DNA from: Armatimonadota bacterium
GTDB lineage: Bacteria > Armatimonadota > Fimbriimonadia > Fimbriimonadales > Fimbriimonadaceae
Direction of reading: 5' to 3'
NCBI GenBank assembly: GCA_016125185.1
Contig: WGMG01000001.1
Location: 620,001 to 684,000, forward strand
DNA length: 64,000 nucleotides
The notes under the pieces are model-generated. The model searched no databases and had not been told where the DNA came from. It saw only the letters and a list, made by a program, of their open reading frames with translations. Position numbers and translations under genes: made by a program. Below, piece after piece: positions 46,078 to 54,682 of this stretch. Each line of letters starts with the position of its first letter. Position 1 is the first letter of the stretch.

Positions 46078-47064
46078 CTAGGCCAGGCGAGCCAAAATCG
46101 ACTCTGTGCACTGATGAGTTAGACGCGCGACGGACGCATCCGTTCTCACCACTCGCGCAACCTTACGAGCGTTTTGGTAACAAAGGGTGGGGTCGGTTTC
46201 AAGATAATTGGCAACCGACGATTCGCATAAACCCGCAACATCAATCATTAAATAACATGCCAATTCTACACCGTCGAGCTTGGGTTCGCGTGCGACCGCT
46301 TCTTGCGCTCCTCGAAAAATTCGATGGCGCAAGTCCCAATGGGAGTTGTCGGCAAAATAAGGGTCGAGCAGACCGCATCCCTTCAGCACTTGGTGCGAAT
46401 CGGACCAGTCGTTCTTGGCCAGCTTCAGGCGTCGAAGCGCGCCCGCCACCACCCGCCCATTACCCAACAGCTTCGCGCCGATGATTCGGGCAAAGGTGTC
46501 GGAGATGTTCAGCCGCTCGACTCGTGCCAGGTGCTGAACCAACGACGTTCGTTCCGTTACGTCAGGGTCCCCGATCGTCTCTAGGCACCACTTGCGTGGC
46601 GCGGGCAAGACACCGGCGATGCGTCGGTCGCGATTGCCGGCCGTGAATGCCACGAGTGTCGGACGGTTGCCGCGCACCCGGCGATCGAGGGCGAGGCGCA
46701 AACGCAGGCACTGTTTCGGCTTACCAAACACGTCCTGACAGTCGTCGAGGATCAGCGTTTTTTCCAGTCCAATCCGCCCTTCCATCTTCAGAAACTGCTC
46801 GGCCGACATGCATTCGACCGCAGCGGTTCCGTGGGCGGAAACATAGCGGTGGGCGGCGTTCAACAACAAGCTCTTGCCGCAACCGGACGGACCGGTGAGC
46901 GCTACAAACGGCTGATGGTCGGTGGCGAAAAGGAGGCTCGCTTCGATGGCTCGCACATTACTGTGAAGCGGCGCGATCATCCTGAATCCGCTTTCCTCCG
47001 CCGGGAGAACAAGGGCCGATAATCGGCTCTCGCCCGCAGGCGTTTGTACGCTGTGTGTTACCAT
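46078..47064 (-). CDS. DnaA-like AAA+ ATPase (DnaA paralogue, Hda/DnaC-like regulator)
   Basis: A 328 aa protein that reads like DnaA domains III and IV without the N-terminal domains. Walker A GPSGCGKS is at 58-65 and Walker B TLILDDCQD at 103-111; sensor region AFTAGNRDRRIAGVL follows. The last 70 residues (ELACYLMIDVAGLCESSVANYLETDPTLCYQNARKVAR) resemble the DnaA helix-turn-helix, but the DNA-contact signature DHSTV is replaced by DPTLCY. It may load or regulate the initiator or helicase. The start ATG has GGAGG directly adjacent, so a later start (46980) is possible. Confidence 0.7.
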   Translation of the reverse strand: MVTHSVQTPAGESRLSALVLPAEESGFRMIAPLHSNVRAIEASLLFATDHQPFVALTGPSGCGKSLLLNAAHRYVSAHGTAAVECMSAEQFLKMEGRIGLEKTLILDDCQDVFGKPKQCLRLRLALDRRVRGNRPTLVAFTAGNRDRRIAGVLPAPRKWCLETIGDPDVTERTSLVQHLARVERLNISDTFARIIGAKLLGNGRVVAGALRRLKLAKNDWSDSHQVLKGCGLLDPYFADNSHWDLRHRIFRGAQEAVAREPKLDGVELACYLMIDVAGLCESSVANYLETDPTLCYQNARKVARVVRTDASVARLTHQCTESILARLA

Positions 47065-47084
47065 CCTCCAACCAAGAAATGAAT

Positions 47085-47115
47085 GCCCCCTCAGAACGTC
47101 ATGCTCTGGAGGGGC
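47085..47115 (-). terminator. Imperfect hairpin between tetraheme gene and DnaA-like gene
   Basis: GCCCCCTCAGA pairs with TCTGGAGGGGC at 9 of 11 positions around a nine-base loop. It lies in the 187-base gap upstream of the DnaA-like gene. On the minus strand it is followed by ATTCATTTCTTGG, a poor T-run, so it may be a terminator of the upstream gene or a leader structure. Confidence 0.5.
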
Positions 47116-47251
47116 TCAGTCATTGTGAAGCCTTGAGGCACTCAGGTCAAGGGCTGAGATTCGCCGGAAATACGGATTGATTACGCCACAAAGCTCTCGA
47201 TTTCGAAGAATTCCTTCGCTTTTCGATATTTATTCACATTCTGTATTTTTG

Positions 47252-48403
47252 CTAGTGCTTGATCTTTTTCCAGTACAACTGAAAGTTGAATTTTGGGCTG
47301 TTACTCGGTGTGTGGCAAGAGAGGCACTTTTGCTCCGTGACCTTGGGAAGGTGCACGGCTCTTGGGTTTCGCGCGTGCTCTCGACCTGCGCCGTGGCACG
47401 ATTCGCACCCCACCTGCGCCAGCGCTGGTGTCTGTTGGTAGAAGAACCCCTTGGTTGAGTCCAACCCGACCACATGGCACCCGACGCAGTCGGGGTCGGC
47501 TTGGTGGCCTTCGTGTTCTAGGCTCTTGTACGCGCCTGCATGTCGGGTGGTCAGATACTGGTGGTACACGACTCCGTGACAGCTTCGACAGTTCTTCGAT
47601 CCTGCATAGTCGTCGTCCTTGTCCCGAGGCACCTTGTCGATCAGTCGCTCGTCTGTGACTCGCTTCAGGTAGTAGCTATAAATCTTGTCCGCCTTGGGAT
47701 CGTTAGGAATCGACGCTTTAAGCGTCTCGACCTTGGCCGATACAAAGCGCCCATCGCGAAACGTGGCGACAACCACGCCGCGAAGGTTGGACCCCGGCGA
47801 GACTTTCGCGCCGTTGACCGTCGGTATGCCCTCGGAGGCAAAAACCTCCAACTGATGGCTCTTCTTGATCTGGTCGAGTTGGCCTGCAGGACCATCGAAG
47901 ACCAAAATATCGGAGTCCTTTTCGGCACCAAAATCGACCGATTGGTTGTCGGCGGTCGTAACCCTGAGGCCGTGGATGGTTTTTTCGTCCATCGTCGGCT
48001 CATCGGGACCCGGAAGAGGCGTGAGCCATTTTGTGCCAGAAAGCGGCGATCCTGAGGCCAGCAAACCGGCTCCCTGCTGTCGGTCGCGCCGGGTGTAGGC
48101 TACGGCATCGACCCCCAGGTCGCCCATCAACTCGGCATACGTTTCTACTTTAAGCTGAGATTGCCGCCCGGGTTCGTCGATGATATCGCCGGTATCGATC
48201 CACACAACCGATCCCCTGGTTTTCGCCGCGCGCACGATGGTGGCCAGGCGCTTCAAGCCTCCGCTCATCGGGCTCGTGCATCCGCACGGCGAGAGATGTC
48301 CTCTCGCGCCGCCGGAAATGATGACCGTCACATCGGTCGAGCCGCCGCCCGAAAAGCCGGCCCCGAAAAGCGCGAGACCAGCCACGGGCAGCAGAAGCTT
48401 CAT
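47252..48403 (-). CDS. Exported fusion of phosphoesterase-like domain and tetraheme cytochrome c
   Basis: A 383 aa protein with a signal peptide (about 1-18). The first 250 residues resemble the 5'-nucleotidase/metallophosphoesterase-type domain found on bacterial multiheme proteins (ISGGARGHLSPCGCTSPMSGG, VWIDTGDIID), but the full metal-binding set is not visible. The last 120 residues are a cytochrome c554-like region with four haem motifs CRSCH, CVGCH, CESCH and CLSCH. Probably periplasmic electron transfer. Its ATG overlaps the stop of the DUF1573 gene (ATGA), so they form an operon. Confidence 0.85.
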   Translation of the reverse strand: MKLLLPVAGLALFGAGFSGGGSTDVTVIISGGARGHLSPCGCTSPMSGGLKRLATIVRAAKTRGSVVWIDTGDIIDEPGRQSQLKVETYAELMGDLGVDAVAYTRRDRQQGAGLLASGSPLSGTKWLTPLPGPDEPTMDEKTIHGLRVTTADNQSVDFGAEKDSDILVFDGPAGQLDQIKKSHQLEVFASEGIPTVNGAKVSPGSNLRGVVVATFRDGRFVSAKVETLKASIPNDPKADKIYSYYLKRVTDERLIDKVPRDKDDDYAGSKNCRSCHGVVYHQYLTTRHAGAYKSLEHEGHQADPDCVGCHVVGLDSTKGFFYQQTPALAQVGCESCHGAGREHARNPRAVHLPKVTEQKCLSCHTPSNSPKFNFQLYWKKIKH

Positions 48404-50034
48404 ACGCCGCTAGTTTGGACCGGAACGCGAATCGTTCCCTGCTTGGGATCGTCGGTCTCGATCACGATTTCCGACTTGATCTTATGCAAAGGTGCATTCC
48501 CATCGTAGGTGACCTTGATGAAGTACTCAGAACCGCTCAAGCGGTCGTTCCGAACAACCTCGAAGCTCAGGTATTTGGAGTCCGACGATATCTTTTTGAT
48601 GGCAAACGGACGACCCGGTCGAGTAAGAACGAAGTTCGACTCAGTTCTGCCCTTTGGTGTGCCGAAAAAGACCGTCTCTGGCAGGCTCACGATTCCTTTC
48701 TGAAGGTAAAGGTTAACCCGCATAATATTCAACTTGGGGTTATCCGTCTTCATGTACATTACGGCCGACATGCGCCCGAACAATGCCCCGGCATTGTACT
48801 TGCTGGAATCCACTGTGACTTTGTAACCCCTTACGTGCTGGGACCGCCCTGGCGTCAAGTAGTTCGAGGTCTCGCCATCGAATGGCTCGTAAGTAGCGGA
48901 CAGGTCAGCCCCTACCGCGACGACGTTGAGAATCTTAAAGATGTTCTTTTCGACTGAGTTGATGTAGAACGTAAACGTCTTGTTCGAACCATCCATATAG
49001 ATGGTGTTCGATTCAGGGAATACGACCTCGGATCGCGGACTGACGGAAATGCTGACGGGAATAACCTTGGTTGTCAAATCCGGGTCATTGGTCATGAGAA
49101 TCAGATTGTGATGAACGTCGCCAACGAGCTCAGATGTATCGAATACTCCTGTCAAGAGTGTTGATTTTCCGGGAGCCAAGGGAGACTCGACGACGCCAGA
49201 AATACACCCGCAATCACCTCGAACAAAGAGATCGAGCGGTGCGTTACCTTTGTTAGTGATCACCATCTGCGACCTGCCCTTATCGCCTTGCAGGACGGGT
49301 TCGAACGAGAGAGAATCCTTTTCGATAGTGACGCTCGGCTCACTGACTGGGATCGTGCCTTTCTTTTCGACTGCCTGACGAATCAAATCGGAAAGCGTGA
49401 GAATGCGTCGAATTGCCGTCGTCTCTTGGGAAGTAACCTCCGATGGGCTGGCCATCGGACCGTCGTAACGGCCCATCGCAGTTCCATAGATCGGATCGGG
49501 ACCCAATCCATAATATCGCCCAAAAGTAAACAGGGCCTCGTTGTAGACGTCGCGGCCCAGAACCGGTTGAAGTTTGGCGCCTCGTTTGAGCCCAATCACG
49601 GCTTCGACGAAGGGTTGGCTAGGCTCGGTTGCCAAAAACCACGTGGCACCAGCAACCATATCCTCATTTGGAAGTTTTGCGAGCGCAGGCTCAAAGCTGA
49701 AAGTAACATCCGCGTTCTTGGTTGTGACGGCTTGAACCTTTAGCTGGCGGAGTGAAAGCTTCTGCCAAGTTTCGGCTGCAGAAGAAATTGCCGCTTCGAA
49801 TTCAGCCTTTTGGTTCATGTCCAACTTTTCGGTGTTGAGTCGATAAGTAAGGGTCGACTTCGGCAGCAAACCCGAGAGCTTCCTGGCGGTCACATAGTCC
49901 TTGCCCGCCAGCGCCTTGCTAATGTCGATGATCGTGTGATGCAGTTCGGACGAGGTCCCGATCGGCACCGTATAGTCCGGCTTCGTGTCAGGGATTTGGG
50001 CAAGCGTCGCCAATACAAGCGAAGTAATGATCAT
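48400..50034 (-). CDS. Exported DUF1573-type protein with degenerate matrixin-like N-terminus
   Basis: A 544 aa protein with a signal peptide (MIITSLVLATLAQIPDT). Residues about 60-190 resemble a matrixin-type metalloprotease fold, but where HExxHxxGxxH is expected the sequence reads EALFTFGRYYGLGPDPIYG, so zinc catalysis is unlikely. From about 235 there is an Ig-like DUF1573 domain with its mark GDCGCISG and two further Ig-like domains. It lies four bases downstream of prfB and overlaps the tetraheme gene. DUF1573 proteins often accompany cytochrome or thioredoxin-type exported systems. Function unknown. Confidence 0.75.
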   Translation of the reverse strand: MIITSLVLATLAQIPDTKPDYTVPIGTSSELHHTIIDISKALAGKDYVTARKLSGLLPKSTLTYRLNTEKLDMNQKAEFEAAISSAAETWQKLSLRQLKVQAVTTKNADVTFSFEPALAKLPNEDMVAGATWFLATEPSQPFVEAVIGLKRGAKLQPVLGRDVYNEALFTFGRYYGLGPDPIYGTAMGRYDGPMASPSEVTSQETTAIRRILTLSDLIRQAVEKKGTIPVSEPSVTIEKDSLSFEPVLQGDKGRSQMVITNKGNAPLDLFVRGDCGCISGVVESPLAPGKSTLLTGVFDTSELVGDVHHNLILMTNDPDLTTKVIPVSISVSPRSEVVFPESNTIYMDGSNKTFTFYINSVEKNIFKILNVVAVGADLSATYEPFDGETSNYLTPGRSQHVRGYKVTVDSSKYNAGALFGRMSAVMYMKTDNPKLNIMRVNLYLQKGIVSLPETVFFGTPKGRTESNFVLTRPGRPFAIKKISSDSKYLSFEVVRNDRLSGSEYFIKVTYDGNAPLHKIKSEIVIETDDPKQGTIRVPVQTSGV

Positions 50035-50038
50035 TGTC

Positions 50039-51155
50039 TTATTCTATGTAAGCGTCTTCCGACGGCTTTTGTTTCAGATAGGCCTCAATAAATCCGTCAA
50101 TATCGCCATCGAGCACGGCGGTCACGTTGCCGGTTTCGTGGCCAAGGCGGTGGTCTTTCACCATCGTATAGGGTTGCATCACATAGCTCCGGATCTGTCG
50201 GCCCCACGCCGCGGGACCTCCATCACCCTTCAGTTCGTTGATTCGATCCTGCGATTGGGCCTTCTCTAGCTCCATTAGACGCGCGAGCAACACCGACATT
50301 GCGCTGGCTCGATTCTTATGCTGACTCCGTTCGTTTTGGCACGTCACGACGATGCCGGTCGGGAGGTGCGTGATGCGCACGGCCGACTCAGTTTTGTTGA
50401 CGTGCTGACCGCCCGCGCCACCCGCGCGAAGGGTATCGATCTTGAGGTCGTCGGGGTTAATGGCAACCTCGGATTCTTCGATTTCGGGAAGAACCTCGAC
50501 CTTGGCGAACGACGTGTGCCGACGGGCTGCGGCATCAAAAGGTGAAATGCGGACCAAACGATGGACGCCATGCTCCGACTTCAGAAACCCGTAAGCATTG
50601 TTGCCCGAGATCAGCATCTGCACCGAGCGGTAGCCGACCACGTCGCCCGGCGTTTCGCTGATGATCTCACACTTAAAGCCTTTGCGTTCGGCCCACCGCG
50701 CATACATGCGCTGGAGCATCGATGCCCAATCGCACGCCTCGCTGCCGCCGGCTCCGGCGTTCACTTCCAAAAGAGCGTTGCGAGAATCGTGCTCGCCGTT
50801 TAGCAAGGTTCGAAGCTCGTAAGCGTCGAGATCGACGAGGAACTTTGCCGCAAGCGTATCTGCCTCGTCCTGAAGAGAAGCATCGGGCTCAAGGGAGAGC
50901 ATTTCATAGAGCTCAGCGACGTCACGTTCCGTCTTATCAAGTTCCGCGAACGGGTTCAGAATATCTTTGAGCCGACTAAGTTTCTGCAGGACTTTGTTGG
51001 CTGAAGAGGGATCTTCCCAAAATTCTTGTCGTGACGACTGGGCTTCGAGTTCAGTTATTTGTTTGCGTAGCGAAGGCAGGTCAAAGATGACCTCCAATAG
51101 CGTCTAGGCGCGGACGTGCCTTGGACAGCGCTTCATGCTGCTCGAGAGTTAGCAT
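50039..51155 (-). CDS. prfB: Peptide chain release factor 2, expressed by programmed +1 frameshift
   Basis: Releases finished proteins at UGA and UAA codons. A 24-codon zero-frame ORF starts at ATG 51155 and ends at the in-frame TGA (51081-51083) within CTTTGAC. After +1 slippage translation continues as DLPSLRKQ to the stop at 50039, giving about 371 aa. GGQ is present in [12 protein letters not shown], and the RF2 recognition tripeptide SPF in [16 protein letters not shown] at 51097 that opens the main frame is only a by-product of the frameshift. The DUF1573 and tetraheme genes follow closely. Confidence 0.97.
51080..51095 (-). promoter_or_regulatory. prfB programmed frameshift site
   Basis: Minus strand reads GGAGGTCATCTTTGAC: an SD-like GGAGGT (51090-51095), three-base spacer, then CTT TGA C (51080-51086). 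This is the classic autoregulatory arrangement: low RF2 lets ribosomes pause at UGA and slip forward. Confidence 0.95.
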
Positions 51156-51300
51156 GGAGAGAATTCTACCAGTCCAACCTGGGACAATATGCCTGAAATA
51201 CCTCAGAATTCAAGTCGAATGCGTAATTGAAAGACTAATTTAGCAGACCAAAGTACGCTATATCTGTTAGACTGGAATTTAAGCATATTTTCGGTGCCTT

Positions 51301-53430
51301 ATGACGAAACAGAATCATTTGAAATTCCCAATCGTCGGATTGGGTGCATTGGCAATGGCTGCGGTTGCGAGCGCTGCTCCGCAAAGTCCCTCCCGGCTTG
51401 TCCCTATGCCCCATACCGTTTTGCCGGTGCTTTCGCAAAGCATGCCTTCCTTCGTGAAGGCGCTTTCGTCGGGAGGCCGGTTTGAAGTAGCTATCAGTCT
51501 CAAGCCTTCGGATCCGACTGGGCTCCAGGCGTTTGTCGATGCAGTGAGCGATCCGAAGTCGGCGATGTATCGTCAGTTCATTTCTCCAACCGAAGTCGGC
51601 AATCGATTCGGTGCTTCGGTGAAGGACATCTATGCGGTCAAGACCTTCCTGTCCCGTGGTGGTCTGACCATCACCCACGTTGGAAAGGACGGCATGACGA
51701 TTGCAGCCCTGGGCACGCAGGCGCAGATGGAAGCGCTCTTCCAAACGACGATTAGCAATTTCACGGTGACGGACGAAACGGGAACCGTGACCTATCGAGC
51801 CAACACCACTCCGCTCTACGTTCCTGCAACTCTCGTCAATAAGATTCAGAGCATCGATGGCATCGAGACCTACTCTCGACCAAAGCCGCGAACCACCATG
51901 CTCACACCCCCGCTGACGCGACAACTTTATGGAGTTGCACCGCTCTTTGCGGCGAATTGGCAGGGTCAAGGCCGAACGGTTGGAATTTCAAACTGGGATG
52001 GATTCGATCTTAATAACGGAAATCTCTTCATCACTCAATACAACCTTCCGACCCCGTCTGCCGGCCCAATGACCAATGTGTCAGTCGTTAAAGTTGGTAC
52101 CGGCAGCCAAAACAATGGCGCTGCGGGAGAAGGCGACCTAGACTTCCAAATGGTTTTGGCCGTTGCGCCGCTCGCTAATATCGTTATCTATGACGGTACA
52201 GGCGGCAATATCACGACTGTCCTTTCGACCGAAGCGTCGGACAACGTCGCCGACGTCCTAACCGAGAGCTACGGTTGGTTCCTCGGTGCCGCTACGGCGG
52301 GTGCTTGTCACAACACGCACCTTGCGATGGAAGCTCAAGGCATGACCTACATGGCGGCTTCGGGTGACAGCGGAACTGACCTCGAGCCGTTCGACTACCC
52401 AGATTACGATCCAGAGGTGCTGTCGGTTGGAGGTACCGACGCGACGACCGACAATCAAGGCAACCGCGTCGATGAGCAGACTTGGGGACTCCAGTTCGGA
52501 AGCGGCGGCGGAAGCGGCTGGTGCGTGAGCGCTGGCGCGGATGGTTCGGCCTTCAACGTTCGTCCTAGCTGGCAGGTTGGCAACGGCGTTCCTACCACGA
52601 TCAACAAGCGAATGGTGCCGGATGCCTCGCTCCATGCGACCGACTACGCCATCTACTATAATGGCGGCCTGATCCAAATTGGTGGAACCAGCGCTTCATC
52701 GCCGACCTTTGCTGGAAGTCTGGCCGTCTGCGAAGGAAAGCTCTTTGCGGCAACCAACAAGGCACGACTCGGTCGGCTCCAAGACAGAATCTACGCGCTG
52801 AACGGTCGATCCGACGTTTGGTTCGACGTAACGACCGGCTTGAGTACTGGACTTCTTCCGAACGGAGCCTCGGCTGACCCAACTGTCGGCTGGGACTTCC
52901 CAACCGGTTGGGGTGCCATCAACTTCGACAAATTCTTCCAGACCCTGATCGGTGGGGACCAAACGCCATTCTATGCGCAGGCCGTAACCACGGTCGCGGG
53001 AACGAGGCTCAATGGAACCCATTCTAGTCTGGATGCCGTTGACGGAAACATCTACTCGATCCGCTCCACGCTTATCAAAGGTCTTGGGCAAGTCGGTGGC
53101 TTCAATGCCGTCTACGTCAGCCCATTCACGAACATTTCTTCGATGTCCCTTACGTTTACGGTTGCTGGACAGCGAGGTGCATCGGCGATTGTGTCGCTGC
53201 TGAATGTGAACACCGGGACCTTCGAAACGGTGACGACGATGGGTCTGACTGGCTTTGGTCAGACAAAGACCCTTAGCCTGAGTTCAAGTCAGATCGCGTC
53301 CTATGTAAGCAGCACGGGCAATGTGTCCATGATCATCCGTGCGGTCCTCCCGTCGCGGTCGGGTATCAGTCCGGCTCCTTTCACATTCCAGTGTGACAAG
53401 GCAGCGTTCGCGGCGGCGCCGACGAGCTAA
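51301..53430 (+). CDS. Secreted S53 family serine-carboxyl peptidase (sedolisin/kumamolisin type)
   Basis: A 709 aa protease with signal peptide (1-26), an activation pro-domain (about 50-190, with YRQFISPTEVGNRFG) and a catalytic domain (about 200-545). Catalytic residues are readable: Glu277 and Asp281 in GEGDLDFQ, oxyanion Asp356 in SGDSG, and Ser464 in GGTSASSP. A C-terminal beta-rich extension (about 560-709) is extra to the core family and may bind surfaces. Such enzymes are acid-active endopeptidases. It is monocistronic and ends in a strong hairpin terminator. Confidence 0.94.
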   Translation: MTKQNHLKFPIVGLGALAMAAVASAAPQSPSRLVPMPHTVLPVLSQSMPSFVKALSSGGRFEVAISLKPSDPTGLQAFVDAVSDPKSAMYRQFISPTEVGNRFGASVKDIYAVKTFLSRGGLTITHVGKDGMTIAALGTQAQMEALFQTTISNFTVTDETGTVTYRANTTPLYVPATLVNKIQSIDGIETYSRPKPRTTMLTPPLTRQLYGVAPLFAANWQGQGRTVGISNWDGFDLNNGNLFITQYNLPTPSAGPMTNVSVVKVGTGSQNNGAAGEGDLDFQMVLAVAPLANIVIYDGTGGNITTVLSTEASDNVADVLTESYGWFLGAATAGACHNTHLAMEAQGMTYMAASGDSGTDLEPFDYPDYDPEVLSVGGTDATTDNQGNRVDEQTWGLQFGSGGGSGWCVSAGADGSAFNVRPSWQVGNGVPTTINKRMVPDASLHATDYAIYYNGGLIQIGGTSASSPTFAGSLAVCEGKLFAATNKARLGRLQDRIYALNGRSDVWFDVTTGLSTGLLPNGASADPTVGWDFPTGWGAINFDKFFQTLIGGDQTPFYAQAVTTVAGTRLNGTHSSLDAVDGNIYSIRSTLIKGLGQVGGFNAVYVSPFTNISSMSLTFTVAGQRGASAIVSLLNVNTGTFETVTTMGLTGFGQTKTLSLSSSQIASYVSSTGNVSMIIRAVLPSRSGISPAPFTFQCDKAAFAAAPTS

Positions 53431-53447
53431 GTTCGCCGGTCGAAGCA

Positions 53448-53486
53448 AAAAAATGGCCCTGTCGAATATCGACAGGGCCATTTTTT
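53448..53486. terminator. Strong bidirectional rho-independent terminator
   Basis: A perfect 18-bp inverted repeat with a three-base ATA loop: six A, then TGGCCCTGTCGA, and the mirror ending in six T. It sits between the convergent S53 and FliT-like genes and should stop both transcripts. Confidence 0.95.
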
Positions 53487-53496
53487 CTTTGTCTGC

Positions 53497-53784
53497 TTAG
53501 GACGCTTTGTAAAGGCTGGCGACCTTTTTGCGGTTCGTCAGGACTCGAATCTCTTGTCCAATCGCGGACTGAACGCGCCGAAGCGCGGTATCGAGTCGCT
53601 CCTCGGCCGATTTGAGCTGAGCCGCTTCGGCCTCACTGACCGTCACGCCGTGCTCTTGCCACTTCTGGAGAAGCTCTTCGCGTCGGCGGATCAGGGCATC
53701 CAGATGCTCAAAATCTTGGTCGAACGCAGCTTGTTCGGCGGAAAGCGTAAGGATGAACCAGGTTGAAATATCGTCATGCTGCAT
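53497..53784 (-). CDS. FliT-like flagellar chaperone candidate
   Basis: A 95 aa all-helical protein (DFEHLDALIRRREELLQKW, EERLDTALRRVQSAIGQEI). It overlaps the 3' end of fliS by 11 bases. Size, helical make-up and place directly after fliS match FliT or FliT-like chaperones, which bind the FliD cap or other export substrates; sequence identity alone would not prove this. No other flagellar genes are in the window. Confidence 0.6.
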   Translation of the reverse strand: MQHDDISTWFILTLSAEQAAFDQDFEHLDALIRRREELLQKWQEHGVTVSEAEAAQLKSAEERLDTALRRVQSAIGQEIRVLTNRKKVASLYKAS

Positions 53785-54181
53785 TTTGAATAAGCTCCGG
53801 ATTCTGTTTGGTCATTTGCTCCAACTGGTACCAGCCGTCTCGCAATTCGCTCATCGTTCGCATCGCGTTGTCGATCTTGGTCGGGTCGTCATGAATGTTG
53901 CCCTCGACCAGTTCGTTGACCACAAACGTGTAAAGGCTAAGTAAATTCTTGGCAATTTCACCGCCTTGCTGGAGGTTGAGAGTGCTCATCAATTCGACGA
54001 CGATCTTCTGCGCCCGCTGAAGCTTGAAATTCTGCGTCTCCAGGTCCTTCGCCGCCATCGCGCGCTTGCCTTCCTCCATGAACCTCAGCGCACCGTCGTA
54101 GAGCATCACGACGAGCTGCACCGGCGACGCGCCCATCACCGCGTTCTGTCGATATGCTTGAGCTCCCTTCCCGTATCCCAT
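53774..54181 (-). CDS. fliS: Flagellar export chaperone FliS
   Basis: A 135 aa helical-bundle chaperone that keeps flagellin unpolymerised before export. Typical features: YRQNAVMGASPVQLVVMLYDGALRFMEEG near the N-terminus, the second helix DLETQNFKLQRAQKIVVELMSTLN, and LLSLYTFVVNELVEGN. Length is normal. It is cotranscribed with the FliT-like gene; fliC and fliD are not in the window. Its presence implies a flagellum encoded elsewhere. Confidence 0.94.
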   Translation of the reverse strand: MGYGKGAQAYRQNAVMGASPVQLVVMLYDGALRFMEEGKRAMAAKDLETQNFKLQRAQKIVVELMSTLNLQQGGEIAKNLLSLYTFVVNELVEGNIHDDPTKIDNAMRTMSELRDGWYQLEQMTKQNPELIQNAA

Positions 54182-54234
54182 CTGTAGTGAGCCGGCGACA
54201 CCGTCGGCAATATTAAGATCATCGGAATATTGGG

Positions 54235-54669
54235 CTAGGATTCTTCACGGTCCAGGCGCTTGTTTTTCAATAAAGGAGTAAGACTCGCTACGGCGCCGAT
54301 GATAAACCAGGCCAGGGGCACCAAATACATGGTCGAATCCAGGTACTCCGTCGGCTCGCCAGTTTCGGCCAAAGCCTTCGCGATCGTCTGCTGGAGATGC
54401 AGGAACCAGTAGGCCGCACCGCAGGCGAAACCACCCAAGGCGCCAAAGCCCGGAGCGATCCCAAACCGACGGACGACCGGAAAGGTGATGACGACCGTCA
54501 CCGCCATAGCAGTAAGGAACATCCGCATCAGGCCTGCGCTCGTGTTGATGTCGTGGTTCGAAGTCCCGCGAATGGTGCAGACGATGATAGGCACGATCAG
54601 GTCAACGAGTGCGATGCCTCCCGAGAGGAGGCACCCTCCCAGAAGTTCCTTGTCTGGATCGCGACTCAT
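54235..54669 (-). CDS. Small four-helix membrane protein of unknown function
   Basis: A 144 aa protein with four hydrophobic segments (about 8-32, 44-64, 70-92 and 112-132) and a charged C-terminus (LLKNKRLDREES). No domain recognised. It lies 13 bases downstream of map on the same strand and may be read from the adk-map transcript. Confidence 0.6.
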   Translation of the reverse strand: MSRDPDKELLGGCLLSGGIALVDLIVPIIVCTIRGTSNHDINTSAGLMRMFLTAMAVTVVITFPVVRRFGIAPGFGALGGFACGAAYWFLHLQQTIAKALAETGEPTEYLDSTMYLVPLAWFIIGAVASLTPLLKNKRLDREES

Positions 54670-54682
54670 ATCGCTAGCTTAG

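Noticed and set aside
50039-51097. prfB as an uninterrupted gene from TTG 51097
   Set aside because: The TTG lies in the SD-like part of the frameshift signal; an upstream 24-codon ORF and CTTTGAC explain the gene better.
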